Source: Nakaseomyces glabratus (lineage: Eukaryota > Ascomycota > Saccharomycetes > Saccharomycetales > Saccharomycetaceae). From it: a DNA stretch of 64,000 bases. The position numbers and the translations under genes were made by a program. Under the pieces are notes generated by a model, which was not told where the DNA came from, made no database searches, and saw only the letters and a list, made by a program, of their open reading frames with translations. Shown here piece after piece: positions 8,984-18,994 of the stretch. The stretch lies in assembly GCF_010111755.1 (NCBI RefSeq), contig NC_088959.1, positions 620,001 through 684,000 of the forward strand, read 5' to 3'. The first letter of the stretch is position 1, and each line of letters begins with the position of its first letter.

Positions 8984-8993
8984 GCGATGAGCT
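8984..8993 (+). promoter_or_regulatory. PAC box GCGATGAGCT
   Basis: An exact match to the PAC consensus (GCGATGAGMT) bound by Dot6/Tod6 in budding yeast. It is 67 nt upstream of the JIP5 ATG and fits the ribosome-biogenesis role of that gene. Confidence 0.8.
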
Positions 8994-9076
8994 CATATAA
9001 TAATTTTTCACTTTTTTTCACTTTTTCCCGCTGCTTCTTTGGATGTGCAGGAAAATTGAAAAAATATTGGGAATCA

Positions 9077-9086
9077 GCGATGAGAT
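9077..9086 (+). promoter_or_regulatory. Second PAC box GCGATGAGAT
   Basis: Another exact PAC match, 160 nt upstream of the JIP5 ATG. Two PAC copies with a nearby T-rich RRPE-like element is the typical layout of ribosome-biogenesis promoters. Confidence 0.75.
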
Positions 9087-9452
9087 AACATTATACGTAC
9101 CGCACCTTGTGATATAAACGTATAACACTACCAAAATACTCCGAATTATCGCAGCATACGAATTGTCCTCTTTGTAGTCCGTATTGAGTGAGGTGTATGG
9201 GTTTCACCATTTTTTACGGGCTTTTTCAGGCTTTTGTCCCTCTAGTCTCTTTTTGCCTGATTTCGAGTGCTGCGTGTGTACAAATCGTGAGATCTGGCGA
9301 TCTTTTTCCTTTATTTTAGGAGTGTTTATAACTCTCAGCGGTTGCTATTCCCCCCCATTGCAGAACCAGGGTGTAGAGGAAGACAAGATTTTCAATTATC
9401 TCGAAAAGGTACAGGGCGTAAGGTTTGTCTTTTGTTTTTTTTTGAGAGGAAA

Positions 9453-12400
9453 ATGAAGAATTTGCTCTGGCCCAAGAACAGGAAGTCTAAGAAAGCCAGT
9501 GCCGGCGGAGCCGGCACGGGCTCTGACGCAGGCACTGATGCGTCCTCGTCGCTTCGGAGTACTAGCTCGCTGTCCGTGAATAAGCTCACGCACAGCAGCT
9601 CGCATGGCGCGTCGCTGGATAACTACATCGCGCAGGCTAAGCGCGGGAGCCGGAGCTCGCGATCCAGCCAGAACTTGCTCGCGTCGAACAAGAGCAAACG
9701 GATGAGCTCCGCCAACATGCGCAACATCACTAACCCTGAGAACACAATGTCCAGCGGCAACGAACAGGCGCACGGCTCTGGAAAGCTCGGCTACGGCGCC
9801 CTGGGGAAGCTGAAGGGATCGGCCTCGCGGTCCCAGGTGTCGCTCCACTCCATGCGACAGGACAGCGCCGGCTCCACGCATCAGCATAGCAAGGAGGAAG
9901 CCGGCTCGATCCTCTCCGATGACGTGACAAGCATAGACTCCAGGAGATCACAACATCTGTCCACCTTGGACTCATCAGGGAAAATACCCGATCACGTGAA
10001 CGTAAACAGTAGCAGAACCTTCAGCAAGTCAAGAGAGTCCCTGCAATCCATCTCGGGCAAGTCGTCCACTTCGCCGCAGCCTACGCACACACTCCTGCAC
10101 GGGGCTTCAGATGACAACAGGAACACGCTCGCGTCAATTGACTCGAACATAACCGAAACAACGATTATCAGCGACGGCGGCCCCGATAACGTAAACTTAA
10201 CGTTTGAAAACTACGACGAAACGGTGCTGAAAGTGGGCTGGCTGAACAAATCACAAGGTCAAGTCACAGTACCGTTGAGTTCTACGCATTCTACCAGCGG
10301 AGTCACTACAACAGCTGCCGATTATCAACCCAGAAATAGAGAGAGCAGAATATATGAGACTAACACACTAGATAGCTCTGATGATATGAGCGGGAAGACT
10401 GTGACAACTCTGCCTGACTCACAGATAACAATACCTGATTATAGAGTATTTAGAGCTCAATTGAAAGGTTCATTACTGACTTTATACAAGAGCTCTTTGG
10501 GGTCCCATGTGAAATGCTTTGATCCCAGCTTAAAGTCTCTTGAGAGCGATTTGACTACAAAAGAAAGTAATAGACAATCTGTGATTCCTTCAAAAAGTAA
10601 GCAGAAAAGTAGTACTAAAAATGATGTCATACCGAAATCAGTCACATTAAAACATCTAAGCGTTACGGGACCTCATCCTGATCTCAAAGTTGATAAGCAT
10701 GGAATTGTTATCGGCGGAACTGTAGAGGCCATATGTCATGATATATTATTCACAACAAAACCCATTCATTTATTGCACAAGAAACACTCAAAGATCTCCA
10801 ACAATAATTCAGATGATGACGTCGAAGTCCAAAAAAGTCTTGTTAATTTCCTAATTATTTTACCGATGCTGGATCATTTTATCAAATTTATTATAACGTT
10901 CAATCAATTTGGTCTAACTTTTACAAAACACAAGTCTAAGATTAGTTCCACATCATCACAATACGTTCGAATCACAGAAGTTGTAGATACTCAAATAAGC
11001 AACAGGTTAGTCCTGGTCATAAGAACTATACTAGAATTCACTCCAGCCTATTTACTCGATGACAATATCTTCCAGTCCATTATAACTCTTATCGATACAA
11101 TTTCGTTACACAACGATGCAATTTGTAATCAAATAAAGATCGATGTGGCCACTCGTTGTAACGAGTTGAATAAACTGACCAAGTTCAGTAAGACTAACAT
11201 TAACAATAAAGATGGATTTCTTCCTATGGAAAGTTTGGTTGACGTTAATAGATTCATGGAACTAGATCCTTCCAAATTTGCAGAGGAAGTACACTCGATC
11301 AACCTGGAATTCAACAAAGTTTGGGCCCCTAGAAAGGATTTTTCTCTGCTCTATGACTCCAAATTCAACAACAAAAATATATTATCATTGAGCCCTCTAA
11401 TTTTCAATAACAAGGATAATGTACATTTTCTGGGCAGACTCCTAGTTACACACTTATTCTCAACTAACCATAGGAGTAAGGAGCAATGCAGAAAAACTGC
11501 AGAAGTTTTGAACAGATGGGTGCTTCTTGGTTGCAAATTCGAGCAATTAGGCGACATGGTATCGTGGTTGGCAATTGCAACTGTGATTTGCTCCATTCCA
11601 ATTCTGAGACTAGGCGCCATATGGAAATATATGCCCGAATCAACTGTTAAAATCATTTTAAATGATTGGGTACCTACAATTGTTCAGTTAGACAGGAGAC
11701 AGATATCATCTAAATCCACAGGAAGCGTTTTTATTTTGGCGCCACCCAATTTAGATGATCCCAACATTAAGAATAATATTGTTTCATATTTTGGTGATCT
11801 TATCATTCATGCCGATGATCTTCCCAACGATGTTAAGATTAAATATCTAGCTAAGAAAATAAACAGGACAAAAAATGCTTTCCATAAATGGCAATCTCGT
11901 GTCGATAAAGATAATAGTACTGGACAAGCCGCCACATTTAAGTCAATTGATCCTAACTCTTCTATGGTTTATGATTTCTGGAATTTCCATATCCATCAAC
12001 CTCCTATGAATATTAATGATATTATGAAACAGAGTATCAAATGTGAACCGGCCTTGGTAAACCAAAGTGTTTATTCCAGTATTGGGCTTAAAAGAAGCTC
12101 TTTAATGACCGGTAGCTATTTGCCAACTCTTTTCAATAACTTCCTCAATTCATACTCAATATTTCCGAAGGAGGTTTTGATCGGTGCAGCTGGTGTTTTA
12201 GCGGATACAAACATAAGCAGACAATCAATGCTTGCGGCAAAGGAGCTTAAAATCAGTGAACCTATATCTCAAGTGGTTCCAGGATCCTTAAACTATGAGC
12301 ACAGGTATAGCCAAATCACAGGTTTGGACAACATTGATGGCCCTGTAAAGAAAGAAATTGCTGGGAAACCTCTCAACAAGCACCATCTTCTGAAATCTAT

Positions 12401-15400
12401 CCGAGATGCTTTCAATGTTGATTTGGATGTCTTTCATGTAGGCGATGATCTTGTTTTCAAATCAATTACAACTAACCAGGGTAAATCAAGACCATCAAGC
12501 ATCGTTATTGACACGCCAAAGAGGTTCTCACAATATTCTACCTCTAACAGTAGTCCTTCTACACCAAAACTCAATAGGGAATCCACTACCATTGTTAGAT
12601 TAAGCAAAGGATTCGAGAATTTGGATTTGTTTGATAATGTGGGCAACTTATCGGATAGCCTAAAGGAGCTAAACATTGATGTTGCTTTAAAGTCAGCCAG
12701 TATCGAGAGAATATATGACTTATTGGTCCTAACTGTCTCAGCTTTTTCTAGACTTGTTGACTCTGTTGATCTTACAAAATACTATAAGGGCAGGAGATCT
12801 TTTGATAACAATACAAATGACTTATCTGACATAGGCCTATTAGACTTTGCCTATATTAAAATCAACATGGATAATGCGGCTTATACGGAAACCTTTTTCA
12901 ATACCTATAAGAGCTTCACTACAACAGTCAATGTGTTAGAAGGTTTGGCTAGAAGATTCATTGGCGCCAAGAGTTGTGCTCTATCCATCGAGAAAATTAT
13001 TGGTAATGAAAATCTGGATTCACTTAAGGACGAAACTTTAAAGTCAAAGTTGTCTCAATTAAATGCAAAGAAATTCCCTCTATGGGATTTGAATGTGAAT
13101 AAAAATGAGACTGTAAACTTAGGATTTCTAGCTAAAGTTCAAATTGGAGCCATGGAGGCTATCTATTATTTAGTTAAACATCATTATAATGATTTTACGG
13201 ATGATATGAACTGCCACACAACAATGCTAGATATTGTTAAGATTATAGAGGAGGAAATAACAGTTGAGTGGGAACATCGCTTGAAAACATCAAAAGAGAA
13301 TAACTTATTCGATAATGTTGCACATCAGGAGCTCGAGAATTTAATCAAAAGATTAAGAGAACTATTCAATATTTTGAAATCCACATATAGAAAGCAACTA
13401 TACAAACCTCTGAACATCTCCAAAACCGAAAGAAACTCGTCAAACTTATCAGAACAGTTCAAAACCCTTCCTTACGAAGATTATATAGCATTTTTGTCGG
13501 AGGGCGAAGGCGACAAGCTATATTTGAATTTCAAGAACATGAATTATGATGACTATGATTCTATTCATGCATGGGTAAATGACATAAACAATATCGTAAC
13601 TTCCAGATTTGCTGCAGTCACTAGAATGGAGTGGTTTCAACTCTACCAACAACTCGATCTGCTATCAAATGCTAGTCTTACTTCTTTCTTCCAATATCCG
13701 TTAAGCGCTAAATCCTTTTCAACAATCAACACTGGAAATCCTCTTTTGAATGAAGTTGAAATAACTGATGTTTTTGAATGGATTTCAACATTAAATACCA
13801 AAACATCAGATGTGAATGAACTATTTATTGATAAAATTCCATCCTCAATAAAAGTTTTAATCGAAATGCATAACAGTCTCAAGTCATTTTTTGTTTCTGA
13901 GCTAGCGAATGTTAGTGCAAGTTTGGAAGAAAGGAAAAAAGTGTATTGTACCATCCTACAACTTCTCAACTATGTTCGTTGGAAAAATTCATCATTGAAT
14001 TTATTTGAAGGCGAAATTGATAATGAAAACATAATCTCACCGCATATCCCCTCATTCATTGAAACCACATTATGTAGAGCAATTGTTTCCCCTGAGTCTA
14101 GATTTAACGAGTTGCTTTGGAAGCATGCCCATTATACCTTATCAACATCTGATGACAAATACTCTTTGAAGTCAATTTCAAATATCTTGGACGACTTAAA
14201 TGTCTCACATATTCGAGCATTTTTGGAAATCGATAATGTCTATACTGCTAAACCTCAAAATTTATGCCCTTGCCCAGGCTGGTTTATAACAAGATTACTT
14301 GAAATTTCACAGTTTGTTCCAAATATGAGCATATCCAATACAAAACTAGTTAACTTTGATAAGAGGAGATTTGTTTGCAACATAATCTATAACATATTGG
14401 AAATCCTCCCAAAAGATATTGAGTTAGCTACAACGGCAGAATCACATAGAATGCTGTTTACCAAATTATTAGGCGATAATGCCGAGCTAAGGGAAAAGTT
14501 ACGTTCAAAGGCACTGGAAGATGCCAAAGAAGAAGGTTACCAAAATACAGGTATATTCAATAATATTCTGGTAGATGAGGTCGATAAAATTCGTAGGGAA
14601 CATAAGAAGAAGGAATCTTTGACATTACAGGAAGCTGAAAATCAAAGATCTCTGAACTTGCAGAAAAACTACGCAATAAACAAGCATGATTCACTACTAC
14701 TGACAAGTAGTACCTCTAATGTTTCTGCAAATTCTGCACATTTACTCCGTAATAAAAGAAGCTCCACTGCATCTTTAGCATCAAGAAGTTCTGTGATCTC
14801 AGGAACCAGTCATTCGGGAGTAGGCCGAAAAATTGGAGGCTTTTTCAGGAGACCATTTTCGATTAGTGGTTTCAATAGTACTGGGCAAGGAATACCACCA
14901 AATGGAGTTCAAGATAAGTTCATTTCACCTGATAATCTACCACATCTTGAATCAAATATATTACAGGATTATAAACCTGCATTGACAATAAAAACTTTTG
15001 AGATCAAATCTATTGTTGACATAATCAACCATAATAAAGTATCTTCTTACGCTCATGCTTTTCGTATAGTTATGCAGGACGGTAGCGAGCATATGGTTCA
15101 AGCTGTATCATCAGAAGAGGCCTTAGAATGGATTAGATTGATTAAGATTTCTAAGAGATATTCTTTCCATTCGAAAAAATATAGCGGCCAGACCCGTAAT
15201 AAGATTTTTGGTGTACCATTAGAGGATTTATGTGTTAGAGAAAACACCTTAATCCCATCTATCGTGGTAAAATTGCTCGAGGAAATTGAATTGCGAGGAC
15301 TGGATGAAGTAGGCCTTTATAGAGTACCAGGTTCGGTTGGAAGTATTAATGCCTTGAAGAATGCTTTTGATGAGGAAGGTGCTACAAATAATACTTTCAC

Positions 15401-15812
15401 GCTTGAAGACGATAGATGGTTTGAAATTAATGCTATAGCAGGCTGTTTCAAGATGTATTTGCGTGAATTACCTGATTCATTATTTACCAATAATATGTTT
15501 GGCGATTTCACGAAAGTTGCACTACAGTATAAGACGTCAGCTATCGATTTCGAAGCTTATAAGGCTGAAATTAAAAGATTGCTCAGTCTTCTACCTCCAT
15601 GCTATTATGCCACATTGGAACGGATTGTAATTCACTTGAACAAAGTTCATAGGCATTTGATGAATAATAGAATGGATGCATCCAACTTATCTATCGTTTT
15701 TGCCATGAGTTTTATAGACCAGGATGATTTGAGCAGTAGTATGGGTCCAACATTAGGTGCAGTTCAAAGCATATTACAGAAATTCATCACTAACCCTGAA
15801 GATTATTTTTGA
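9453..15812 (+). CDS. BEM2: Rho GTPase-activating protein Bem2
   Basis: A 2119-residue protein from the ATG at 9453 (MKNLLWPKNRKSKK); the frame upstream has no ATG. S. cerevisiae Bem2 is 2167 and starts alike. A Ser-rich, low-complexity N-terminus (to about 220) is followed by a RasGEF-like helical middle (about 1060-1700), a PH-like segment (about 1840-1905) and a C-terminal RhoGAP domain (about 1920-2119). The GAP arginine finger is Arg1957 in GLYRVPGS. Bem2 acts on Rho1 and Cdc42 and is needed for bud emergence and cytoskeletal polarity. The first 230 codons are GC-rich (65% in 9481-9540), against 27% in 10861-10920. Confidence 0.97.
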   Translation: MKNLLWPKNRKSKKASAGGAGTGSDAGTDASSSLRSTSSLSVNKLTHSSSHGASLDNYIAQAKRGSRSSRSSQNLLASNKSKRMSSANMRNITNPENTMSSGNEQAHGSGKLGYGALGKLKGSASRSQVSLHSMRQDSAGSTHQHSKEEAGSILSDDVTSIDSRRSQHLSTLDSSGKIPDHVNVNSSRTFSKSRESLQSISGKSSTSPQPTHTLLHGASDDNRNTLASIDSNITETTIISDGGPDNVNLTFENYDETVLKVGWLNKSQGQVTVPLSSTHSTSGVTTTAADYQPRNRESRIYETNTLDSSDDMSGKTVTTLPDSQITIPDYRVFRAQLKGSLLTLYKSSLGSHVKCFDPSLKSLESDLTTKESNRQSVIPSKSKQKSSTKNDVIPKSVTLKHLSVTGPHPDLKVDKHGIVIGGTVEAICHDILFTTKPIHLLHKKHSKISNNNSDDDVEVQKSLVNFLIILPMLDHFIKFIITFNQFGLTFTKHKSKISSTSSQYVRITEVVDTQISNRLVLVIRTILEFTPAYLLDDNIFQSIITLIDTISLHNDAICNQIKIDVATRCNELNKLTKFSKTNINNKDGFLPMESLVDVNRFMELDPSKFAEEVHSINLEFNKVWAPRKDFSLLYDSKFNNKNILSLSPLIFNNKDNVHFLGRLLVTHLFSTNHRSKEQCRKTAEVLNRWVLLGCKFEQLGDMVSWLAIATVICSIPILRLGAIWKYMPESTVKIILNDWVPTIVQLDRRQISSKSTGSVFILAPPNLDDPNIKNNIVSYFGDLIIHADDLPNDVKIKYLAKKINRTKNAFHKWQSRVDKDNSTGQAATFKSIDPNSSMVYDFWNFHIHQPPMNINDIMKQSIKCEPALVNQSVYSSIGLKRSSLMTGSYLPTLFNNFLNSYSIFPKEVLIGAAGVLADTNISRQSMLAAKELKISEPISQVVPGSLNYEHRYSQITGLDNIDGPVKKEIAGKPLNKHHLLKSIRDAFNVDLDVFHVGDDLVFKSITTNQGKSRPSSIVIDTPKRFSQYSTSNSSPSTPKLNRESTTIVRLSKGFENLDLFDNVGNLSDSLKELNIDVALKSASIERIYDLLVLTVSAFSRLVDSVDLTKYYKGRRSFDNNTNDLSDIGLLDFAYIKINMDNAAYTETFFNTYKSFTTTVNVLEGLARRFIGAKSCALSIEKIIGNENLDSLKDETLKSKLSQLNAKKFPLWDLNVNKNETVNLGFLAKVQIGAMEAIYYLVKHHYNDFTDDMNCHTTMLDIVKIIEEEITVEWEHRLKTSKENNLFDNVAHQELENLIKRLRELFNILKSTYRKQLYKPLNISKTERNSSNLSEQFKTLPYEDYIAFLSEGEGDKLYLNFKNMNYDDYDSIHAWVNDINNIVTSRFAAVTRMEWFQLYQQLDLLSNASLTSFFQYPLSAKSFSTINTGNPLLNEVEITDVFEWISTLNTKTSDVNELFIDKIPSSIKVLIEMHNSLKSFFVSELANVSASLEERKKVYCTILQLLNYVRWKNSSLNLFEGEIDNENIISPHIPSFIETTLCRAIVSPESRFNELLWKHAHYTLSTSDDKYSLKSISNILDDLNVSHIRAFLEIDNVYTAKPQNLCPCPGWFITRLLEISQFVPNMSISNTKLVNFDKRRFVCNIIYNILEILPKDIELATTAESHRMLFTKLLGDNAELREKLRSKALEDAKEEGYQNTGIFNNILVDEVDKIRREHKKKESLTLQEAENQRSLNLQKNYAINKHDSLLLTSSTSNVSANSAHLLRNKRSSTASLASRSSVISGTSHSGVGRKIGGFFRRPFSISGFNSTGQGIPPNGVQDKFISPDNLPHLESNILQDYKPALTIKTFEIKSIVDIINHNKVSSYAHAFRIVMQDGSEHMVQAVSSEEALEWIRLIKISKRYSFHSKKYSGQTRNKIFGVPLEDLCVRENTLIPSIVVKLLEEIELRGLDEVGLYRVPGSVGSINALKNAFDEEGATNNTFTLEDDRWFEINAIAGCFKMYLRELPDSLFTNNMFGDFTKVALQYKTSAIDFEAYKAEIKRLLSLLPPCYYATLERIVIHLNKVHRHLMNNRMDASNLSIVFAMSFIDQDDLSSSMGPTLGAVQSILQKFITNPEDYF

Positions 15813-15966
15813 GTTTACTAGTTTAACTATAACTTCAAAATTCTACTACCATATCCTTTTTGAAAGTCTATTTCTGTTCACTTTTGCATTTTTTTCTATA
15901 ATATAATTAACATCCCTTTCCATCATATATTAATATTAAGCAATAACAGTAATCGTAATAATAGTA

Positions 15967-16013
<47 letters not shown>

Positions 16014-16141
16014 TAATATTGGATTCTTAAGTTAATTATTCTTTCTGCATGAATAAAATCTAATCTACACTAAAATTGTGAAACTATTTACAGTATTATA
16101 ATCAAGGTTTATATGTTCCAGACAGTCTGTCCACTTAGCGC
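15813..16141. other. Convergent BEM2/OXA1 3' region
   Basis: This 329-nt AT-rich spacer holds both 3' UTRs and the AAT repeat. TATATA and AATAAA-like motifs suit yeast 3' end formation, but no site can be fixed. Confidence 0.6.
15950..16013. repeat. AAT trinucleotide microsatellite
   Basis: An imperfect start (GTAATAATAGTAATAG) runs into an uninterrupted (AAT)n tract of about 14 units. It is noncoding, between two convergent genes, and likely to vary in length between strains. Confidence 0.95.
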
Positions 16142-17302
16142 TTAATGATTTTTATTTAGTTGCTTCCTTGAGACAATTTTTATGCGCTGATTCTCCCTTA
16201 GTTTTTTGGAAAGCTCTTGCATTTCCATTTCTTTTTCCTGCATTTTTTGTTTCCGTTCCGCTTGAGCTCTTGCATTAGCCATATTTTCTCTGAAAGTGTC
16301 CATTATACCCTTGTTGGCTTGTGCTGGGTCGAGTGGGCGTTGTACAACATCAGCTATATTTAGCTTCCGTCTAACCCATTTGTTTCTTAAAAATAAAGTT
16401 TGTAAAACTGAGAATGAACCATTGACTGCGAAGTAAAGCACTACAGCAGAAGACAGGTTCATTGTTGCTGGGATGGAAAGTAATGGCATAATTGTAAAAA
16501 ACTTCTTCATCGTTGGTGAAAATTGTTGAGCACCAGTTTCACCACCCAATCTAGTGAAGGAGATCAACACTGCTGCAGTGATTACTTGTAAACCTAAGTA
16601 TGGATCTGCTTGTGTTAAGTCATTGAACCACAGAATACCTTGATCTTGAAACCCTTGTACCGGGAAATTCGCCATATGTCTTATACCATTAAAAAACCCA
16701 ATTGCCATAGGTATCTGAACCATCGGAGCTGCCAACCATCTGTTCTTGATCCCATTATCGGCTAAAAGCTTCTTTCTCTTCATAGCTACCTTTTGTCCCT
16801 CAGTCATATCAGTGGTACCCATTAATTGCTTGTTGATCTTGTCTAATTCCGGTTTGATCCTGGAGTTTCTAGCGATAGTATCGGAAGACTTCACATACAA
16901 GGGAACGAGCGCCAAACGCACCAACAATGTCACTGTGATAATTGTACCCCACCATGGTAATCCCGAATATGCATGTACATATTCCAAAGCATGTTGCACC
17001 AAGTCACTCGGCCAATACCACGTCTGAGCCAATCCGATGCTCTCCAAATAACCGACATGCGTAGATAGCTCTCCCACGGTCCCAACGGTCTGTGTAACAG
17101 CATCAGCAGCAGTGGCTCCAAGTTCATCAACAGCTGGCAGTTGTGTAGTAATTTCTGAAATAGGCTTGCCATTGCTCGACATGTACCTAGGCATCATCAC
17201 CCTCCATGAAGGCGTCACTGGCGTAAGCCTGCCAGGTGCTCTGGCTGCTACTCTAAGCGTCGAAGTCCTCGCCAAGGACCTTAGTCCCGTAATTCCCAGC
17301 AT
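16142..17302 (-). CDS. OXA1: Mitochondrial inner membrane insertase Oxa1
   Basis: A 386-residue protein (S. cerevisiae Oxa1 is 402). The N-terminus is an Arg/Ser/Thr-rich presequence without acidic residues (to about 45). The YidC/Oxa1 core begins with LPWWGTIITVTLLVRLALVPLYVKSS and includes about five transmembrane segments. A basic, coiled C-terminal tail (about 310-386, rich in Lys, Glu and Gln) matches the matrix ribosome-binding tail of Oxa1. It inserts mitochondrially encoded subunits such as Cox2 into the inner membrane. It is divergent from PET122, another mitochondrial gene. Confidence 0.97.
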   Translation of the reverse strand: MLGITGLRSLARTSTLRVAARAPGRLTPVTPSWRVMMPRYMSSNGKPISEITTQLPAVDELGATAADAVTQTVGTVGELSTHVGYLESIGLAQTWYWPSDLVQHALEYVHAYSGLPWWGTIITVTLLVRLALVPLYVKSSDTIARNSRIKPELDKINKQLMGTTDMTEGQKVAMKRKKLLADNGIKNRWLAAPMVQIPMAIGFFNGIRHMANFPVQGFQDQGILWFNDLTQADPYLGLQVITAAVLISFTRLGGETGAQQFSPTMKKFFTIMPLLSIPATMNLSSAVVLYFAVNGSFSVLQTLFLRNKWVRRKLNIADVVQRPLDPAQANKGIMDTFRENMANARAQAERKQKMQEKEMEMQELSKKLRENQRIKIVSRKQLNKNH

Positions 17303-17788
17303 CGTTTCCGCGTTATCAATGCTTGTTCTGGAGGTCCCTACTTCAAGAAACAGCTAGAGTTACCCTTTGACTTAATGCTTTCCTTTTAAATCTGATTTCT
17401 TGTCTCGATGCGATGCTGAGCAATCGTGAGACGAGAGTTTCGGTTGAGTCTTCCCAGCTTCACAGTTCTTTAAGCTTTAAATGTCAAAAGTTAATGAAGT
17501 TCCCTTCTAATTTCAAGATTTGAATTATTTTTCATCAGTTCTTCATAACTAAGGCAGTCTAGTGTTTTAGATTCCTTGAAGGTAAGCTTCTTATACTGTA
17601 TATGCTGGGCGTCTATTGCTAGATTCGTCATACACGTGTGCTCAGATTCAGAAGTAGGTTTTGTAACCAAGGTCCTGTTATGATAGTTTTGTAAGTATTT
17701 GGCTTATCCTTTTGTCTCAAATATTTGAAAGATTGAGAATTACAATACAATTGAGTATAACTACAAGGAGTGACAGGTGGGAATAGCT
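17303..17788. other. Divergent OXA1/PET122 promoter
   Basis: This 486-nt spacer serves two mitochondrial genes. A CACGTG core (Cbf1/E-box type) stands near 17634. No CCAAT box was found by eye. Confidence 0.55.
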
Positions 17789-18619
17789 ATGGATGTAAGG
17801 AAGCAGCTGTATCTGCAATGTTTGAATAGGGAATTTGCCCAGGTTCTGGCAAAGGTGAGGGGTATGTCTACTGAATCACTGGATTATAACTTCCTACAAA
17901 TGTACTTAGGTCGGAGTTGCCAATGGGCTCATGTACCTTCAATTGACTACCTATGGATGCGATTTGTGATGAAGGAGCCCCTGCTTCTTGTTAGGCCCCA
18001 GGTGCTTTGCGATATGGCTACCATTGCGCTCAATAACGATAAGGGGTTTTTGCCGTCACAATTGTTGAAGCATTACACTATGAACTATCTCAATAAGAGG
18101 CATATCTCCTTTGATGATCCAGTGTTATACCATCTGAATAGAGTTAAAGTAGAGAGCTTCGCAAAAGGTACCAAGGATAGGACAACATTCATGGAAAAAT
18201 GGAAAGTGTTCTTGCAGGATATAGATGACAAGTTTCCAACTAGCTATAAATTTAGGATACGAGATTACATGAACTTATCACAAGCCTCTAGAACTGCCAC
18301 TCAAGAAAGACTAGGGTCCATGCTTTTCGACCAAGACCAGATCACTATAAAGAACCCGACTTCAATGTCACTGCTCTTGAACATAATTTTACTCCATAAG
18401 GGTATCTCAACGGACTACAAACTAGCAATATTTGAACAGTTCCTAAGATCATCTAATGGAGCAGCATTGATTGATGACTCAATACAAATCCTACTGAGAT
18501 TAGTTGACGGCAATAGTTCCCAGCTCCGGAATCTGCTGGAAACTCTGAAGAGTGTTGACGTTAAAATCTCAGCCACCACTTGCAATGAAATTGACAGCTG
18601 TAAGGCCAAATTGCAATAG
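17789..18619 (+). CDS. PET122: COX3 mRNA-specific translational activator Pet122
   Basis: A 276-residue protein from the ATG at 17789 (MDVRKQLYLQCLNREF); the frame upstream offers only GTG. S. cerevisiae Pet122 is 254 residues and starts with a very similar MxVRKxxYLxCLNREF. The protein is helical and lacks an obvious enzymatic motif. In S. cerevisiae Pet122 joins Pet54 and Pet494 at the inner membrane and directs mitochondrial ribosomes to the COX3 leader. These activators evolve fast, so the similarity plus its place between OXA1 and the aminotransferase gene makes the call. Confidence 0.88.
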   Translation: MDVRKQLYLQCLNREFAQVLAKVRGMSTESLDYNFLQMYLGRSCQWAHVPSIDYLWMRFVMKEPLLLVRPQVLCDMATIALNNDKGFLPSQLLKHYTMNYLNKRHISFDDPVLYHLNRVKVESFAKGTKDRTTFMEKWKVFLQDIDDKFPTSYKFRIRDYMNLSQASRTATQERLGSMLFDQDQITIKNPTSMSLLLNIILLHKGISTDYKLAIFEQFLRSSNGAALIDDSIQILLRLVDGNSSQLRNLLETLKSVDVKISATTCNEIDSCKAKLQ

Positions 18620-18994
18620 TGTGAGCAAGTGCAATATGCCTTTGTAGCTTTTTAACCGTTATGGTATATGACTTCAGACAATATTCACGATTAACGATAC
18701 TCATTGATGGTATATAGAACTAAAACTAATGTAAATACTTAATATATTCCGTGATAATAACTGAGCTGGCAATAATGTCATTTAAAATGTTACTTAATTT
18801 GTGAATCATCTGGCTATTTGTGTAATATTGAACGTTGACTGATAAAGCTCTTGCCAATGTGATGAGCTACATATGGGATTAATATTAGTTGGAGATATCT
18901 AACCTTATGAGGATGGCATTAATGAGTCCTTATTTAAAATCCAAACAAACCTCGCTGCGACTGCTACTGTCGAAAGATCGAATTGACTATAAAG
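18620..18994. other. Tandem spacer PET122 to aminotransferase gene
   Basis: This 375-nt AT-rich spacer is the 3' UTR of PET122 and the promoter of the next gene. Nothing specific was recognised. Confidence 0.5.

Larger units (their letters stand above)
8918..9452. other. Divergent JIP5/BEM2 promoter
   Basis: This 535-nt spacer has two PAC boxes near JIP5 and an A/T-rich RRPE-like stretch (TAATTTTTCAC near 9000). Towards BEM2 there is an ATG at 9197 opening a 40-codon frame that ends with TAG at 9319; it would be a uORF only if BEM2 transcripts start that far upstream. Confidence 0.6.

Noticed and set aside
8156..9088. 310-codon plus-strand frame opposite JIP5
   Set aside because: It mirrors JIP5 in antisense; the composition (His, Leu, Arg) is typical of shadow frames in GC-rich coding DNA.
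9342..9452. 37-codon extension of Bem2
   Set aside because: It has no ATG; the ATG at 9453 gives the start shared with S. cerevisiae Bem2.
9396..9887. 163-codon minus-strand frame opposite BEM2
   Set aside because: An antisense shadow of the GC-rich BEM2 start, with Ala/Arg/Gly-rich artefact composition.
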